In this document: one piece after another, positions 59,193 through 64,000 of the stretch
Layout of the letters: every line of letters starts with the position of its first letter
Numbering within the stretch: position 1 is the first letter of the stretch
Source: an uncultured Bacteroidales bacterium
GTDB taxonomy: Bacteria > Bacteroidota > Bacteroidia > Bacteroidales > Bacteroidaceae
NCBI GenBank assembly: GCA_902776455.1
Contig: CACYQI010000030.1
Coordinates: forward strand, 1-64,000
Length of the DNA: 64,000 nt
Reading direction: 5' to 3'
Position numbers and translations under genes: made by a program
Notes under the pieces: generated by a model
Seen by the model: only the letters and a program-made list of their open reading frames with translations
Database searches by the model: none
Told to the model about the DNA's origin: nothing

Positions 59193-61331
59193 ATGATGAA
59201 GAAAAGCCTTTCCCACCGCCTTTTGCTGATGATTCTGCTGGCATTTGCCGGCCTCGCCATGCAGGCTCAGCCCTATCCCTATCAGGACAACAAACTCACT
59301 CCCACGGAGCGTGCCCGTGACCTCTGCCAGCGGTTGACGCTGGAGGAGAAGGTCGGACTAATGATGAACCACTCGCGTGCCGTCGAAAGACTCGACGTGC
59401 CGGTGTTCCAATGGTGGAGCGAAGCGCTCCACGGCGTGGCCCGCAACGGCAACGCCACCGTTTTCCCCATCACGATGGCCTTGGCCTCGACGTTCGACAC
59501 CCTGCTCGTGGAGCGCATCTTCACAGCCGTCAGCGACGAGGCCCGCATTAAGTTCAACCAGGCACAACGTCTTGGAACAAAGGGAGAAATGTACCACGGA
59601 CTGTCCTTCTGGACGCCGAACATCAACATCTTCCGCGACCCGCGATGGGGTAGGGGACAGGAGACCTACGGCGAAGACCCGTACCTCACGGCCGTGATGG
59701 GTAAGAGCGTGGTGCGAGGCCTGCAGGGGCCGACCGATGCACCCTACCAGAAACTGCTGGCGTGCGCTAAGCACTATGCCGTACATAGCGGCCCCGAGTG
59801 GAGTCGCCACCGCTTCAATGCCGAGAACATCAAGCCGCGCGACCTCCACGAGACCTACCTCTATGCCTTCCGCGCCCTCGTCAAGGAGGCCAAGGTGGCT
59901 GAGATAATGTGCGCCTACAATAGCTTCGAGGGCAAACCCTGCTGCGGCAGCGACCGTCTGCTCCAGCAGATTCTGCGCGACGAATGGGGCTTCGACGGCC
60001 TGGTGACAAGCGATTGCGGAGCCGTGGACGACTTCTGGCGCGAGTGGGGACACCATTACAGCGAGGGCAAAAGCGCGGCCACGAGTGCGGCAGTGATAGC
60101 CGGAACGGACGTGGAGTGCGGCGGCAGCTACGGAAGCCTCGTGGATGGCGTCCGCGAGGGACGCATCAAGGAGGAGACCATCGACCGCAGCCTCTGCCGG
60201 TTGCTCGAGGCGCGTTTCCGCTTGGGCGACTTCGACGACCCTCATCTCAACCCCTGGAACAGGATTCCTGCCGAGCGTCTTTGCTGCCAGCAACATGCCG
60301 ACCTGGCCCTCCAGGCTGCCCGCAAGAGCATCGTCCTCTTGAAGAACAACGGCATCCTGCCGCTCAAAGAGCCGCAAGCATCCTCTTCCTCCAAGGGAGA
60401 GACAGAGAAGGTCTTCATCATGGGGCCTAATGCCAACGACGCCGAGATGCAATGGGGCAACTACAACGGCTTTCCGCTTCACACCATCACGCTGGCAGAA
60501 GGCATCAAGGCCATCTGCCCCTCAGCCCGACTGATTGAGTGGAAGAGGGAAGTAGGGCAGCAGGTGGAGGCTGCAAAGGACGCTGCAACGGTCATCTTCT
60601 GCGGCGGCATCTCGCCACGGCTCGAGGGGGAAGAGATGAATGTCGATGAGCCAGGATTCAAGGGAGGCGACCGCACCATGATAGAACTGCCGCAGGACCA
60701 GCGCGACATCCTTGCCGCGCTCCACAAGGCTGGCAAGCGCGTCGTCCTCGTCCTCTGTTCGGGTAGTGCCATCGGACTCGTCCCCGAACAGCAATCGACT
60801 GATGCCATCCTCCAGGCATGGTACGGCGGACAGGCTGGCGGACAGGCTCTTGCGGAGGTTCTCTTCGGTCGCGTCAACCCGAGCGGCCGCCTGCCCATTA
60901 CGTTCTACCGCAATGTGGAGCAGCTTCCCGACTTCGAGGACTACAACATGGAAGGGCACACCTATCGCTTCTTCCGTGGCGAACCGCTCTATCCCTTTGG
61001 CTATGGACTGAGTTACAGCAAGTTTGTCTATGGCAAGCCCCGTTTCGAGGGCGGCAAACTCTCACTCTCCGTCACGAACAAATCCAAGCGCGACGGCACG
61101 GAGACGGTGCTCGTATATATTAATAAGGTAGGCGATGCCGACGGCCCCATACGCACCTTGCGAGCCTTCCAGCGCGTTGATGTTGCCGCCGGAAGCACGG
61201 AGGAGGTCAGCATACCCCTCCCCGAGGCGGCCTTCGAGTGGTGGGACGCACGCTCCAACGCCATGCGCATCCTCCCCGGACAGTACGTCATCGAGGTCGG
61301 CGACAAACGGCTGAAAGTGTCGAGGAATTAA
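59193..61331 (+). CDS. GH3 glycoside hydrolase, beta-xylosidase/beta-glucosidase type
   Basis: A 712-residue exported exo-glycosidase. The signal peptide ends near LAMQAQPYPYQ. The GH3 barrel has KHYAVHSGPEWSRHRFN and the catalytic nucleophile D274 in GLVTSDCGAV. A second alpha/beta domain contains the general-acid region, and a fibronectin-III-like domain closes the protein (PFGYGLSYSKF onward). The YEWSRH-like substrate loop resembles Prevotella beta-xylosidases, so action on xylo-oligosaccharides is the first hypothesis. The double ATG at 59193/59196 leaves the start uncertain by one residue. Confidence 0.88.
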   Translation: MMKKSLSHRLLLMILLAFAGLAMQAQPYPYQDNKLTPTERARDLCQRLTLEEKVGLMMNHSRAVERLDVPVFQWWSEALHGVARNGNATVFPITMALASTFDTLLVERIFTAVSDEARIKFNQAQRLGTKGEMYHGLSFWTPNINIFRDPRWGRGQETYGEDPYLTAVMGKSVVRGLQGPTDAPYQKLLACAKHYAVHSGPEWSRHRFNAENIKPRDLHETYLYAFRALVKEAKVAEIMCAYNSFEGKPCCGSDRLLQQILRDEWGFDGLVTSDCGAVDDFWREWGHHYSEGKSAATSAAVIAGTDVECGGSYGSLVDGVREGRIKEETIDRSLCRLLEARFRLGDFDDPHLNPWNRIPAERLCCQQHADLALQAARKSIVLLKNNGILPLKEPQASSSSKGETEKVFIMGPNANDAEMQWGNYNGFPLHTITLAEGIKAICPSARLIEWKREVGQQVEAAKDAATVIFCGGISPRLEGEEMNVDEPGFKGGDRTMIELPQDQRDILAALHKAGKRVVLVLCSGSAIGLVPEQQSTDAILQAWYGGQAGGQALAEVLFGRVNPSGRLPITFYRNVEQLPDFEDYNMEGHTYRFFRGEPLYPFGYGLSYSKFVYGKPRFEGGKLSLSVTNKSKRDGTETVLVYINKVGDADGPIRTLRAFQRVDVAAGSTEEVSIPLPEAAFEWWDARSNAMRILPGQYVIEVGDKRLKVSRN

Positions 61332-61348
61332 CCAATTGGAAGAAAAAA

Positions 61349-61385
61349 GCAAGCCCCGCCATCTGAAGCAGATGACGGGGCTTGC
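61349..61385. terminator. Bidirectional hairpin terminator
   Basis: Arms GCAAGCCCCGCCATCT / AGATGACGGGGCTTGC around a 5-nt loop (61349-61385), preceded by an A-run and followed by a weaker CTTGC run. It lies between the converging GH3 and metG genes and can serve both. Confidence 0.8.
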
Positions 61386-61400
61386 CTTGCATCAGTAGGG

Positions 61401-63458
<2,058 letters not shown>

Positions 63459-63481
63459 GTGATTCAGCGTATTATTGCGCA

Positions 63482-63489
63482 CAAAGGTA
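63482..63489 (-). promoter_or_regulatory. metG promoter, -7 box
   Basis: On the minus strand the sequence reads TACCTTTG, 23 nt before the start codon. Confidence 0.6.
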
Positions 63490-63549
63490 CGACTTTTTTT
63501 CCATTTAGCAGGCATAGAAGCCGCATTTTTTCATCGAAGACAACCTTAT

Positions 63550-63720
63550 CGCCGTTATCATCCCCTTCATATTGCAGTTCGCAGCCCCTCTTATCGCCTT
63601 CCGCATCCCCTTCAACTCGCGTCTCCATATCTTCTTATTGCCTTCCGCATCCCTTTCAACTCGCGTCTGCATCTCTTCTTATTGCCTTCCGCATCCCTTT
63701 CCGCATCCTTTTCTGTAAAG
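63550..63720. repeat. Tandem repeat of about 57 bp
   Basis: Three partial copies containing CTTATTGCCTTCCGCATCCC and CTTTCAACTCGCGTCT. Confidence 0.65.
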
Positions 63721-63821
63721 CATTTCCCCGTCTCCTTCCCCCATGTTCCACACAAGGCTCCACGTCCCCATTCCAGCAAGAAAATCACCCGTCCCATGCA
63801 GCTCCCCTTTCACACAGCATG

Positions 63822-63913
63822 CAGCATCGCCTCACACTCCACGTTGCATCGGGCTACGCTCCACGGAGCATCGCCTCACGCTCCACGTTGCATCGCCCCA
63901 AGCTCCACGTTGC
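63822..63913. repeat. 22-bp dyad array, locus 12
   Basis: Four to five units alternating the GTTG and GGAG variants, opening with CACACTCCACGTTGCATCGG and ending CCACGTTGCATAAA. Confidence 0.85.
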
Positions 63914-64000
63914 ATAAATCCTCCCTATTCCAAGTCCTTGTTTCCCCCTCGAGTAGAAAGCCCCTCGCGCCCCTCCAGTCCCTCTTGTCCTGTATGTTGC

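Larger units (their letters stand above)
63459..64000. other. Gene-free stretch after metG promoter
   Basis: Contains the metG -7 box, a period of about 55-60 bp in the tandem repeat at 63550-63720 and a 22-bp dyad array. No gene was seen. Confidence 0.55.

Overview
The window looks like a chromosomal segment of a member of the Bacteroidales, most likely Prevotellaceae. The evidence is the -7 box TAnnTTTG ahead of many genes, the near absence of Shine-Dalgarno sequences, the block DUF4271-hemD-rnpA-yidD, T9SS-type C-terminal sorting domains, a DUF4468 protein, and small proteins ending in a RAPExDDWD-like motif. No rRNA, tRNA, CRISPR array, integrase or intact transposase was seen. Most genes are G+C-rich; about 21.3-28.3 kb is visibly A+T-richer.

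Layout. 0.9-3.2 kb: argS and a truncated RNase H. 3.3-17.6 kb: an envelope-glycan block with an LtaS-like phosphatase/transferase, an MsbA-like ABC exporter, eight glycosyltransferases (GT4, GT2, a WbsX-GT2 fusion and others), a hexapeptide acetyltransferase and an LpxL-like acyltransferase, followed by a small sigma factor. 19-31.6 kb: an accessory block with a TPR membrane regulator divergent from secreted proteins (T9SS cargo, a papain-like protease, an Imm26-like protein, a lipoprotein, DUF4468), closed by a U32 (TrhP-like) gene. A 28-codon remnant of a second U32 gene lies at the other side of this block. 32.4-44.2 kb: core genes (SAM-II riboswitch candidate and metK, LOG, DUF4271, hemD, rnpA, yidD, tatD-like, CoA transferase, recJ, recQ). 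44.4-52.8 kb: a protein with a weak HIRAN-like N-terminus, an S24 repressor with an operator-like repeat, a PfkB kinase and a frameshifted GH2 beta-galactosidase. 53.5-63.5 kb: GNAT-like protein, parE, a YafQ-type toxin-antitoxin pair, coaD, a bile-acid/sodium symporter family protein, a GH3 glycosidase and metG.

The most unusual property is the density and variety of repeats between genes. A 22-bp dyad unit (ACGCTCCACGGAGCATCGGC plus two bases) forms arrays or single units at 12 places. Other families are C-rich hairpins, long hairpin elements containing GCCCCGAAGGGGC, a MITE-like pair, a pair of about 365-bp elements with a conserved hairpin, and several short-period minisatellites. Some enter genes: a palindromic element inside argS is related to one nested in a MITE, a C-rich repeat encodes the N-terminus of the DUF4468 protein, and the ends of rnpA, pfkB, coaD and the RNase H gene lie in repeats. 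This resembles Rickettsia palindromic elements in behaviour, though sequence and origin look unrelated.
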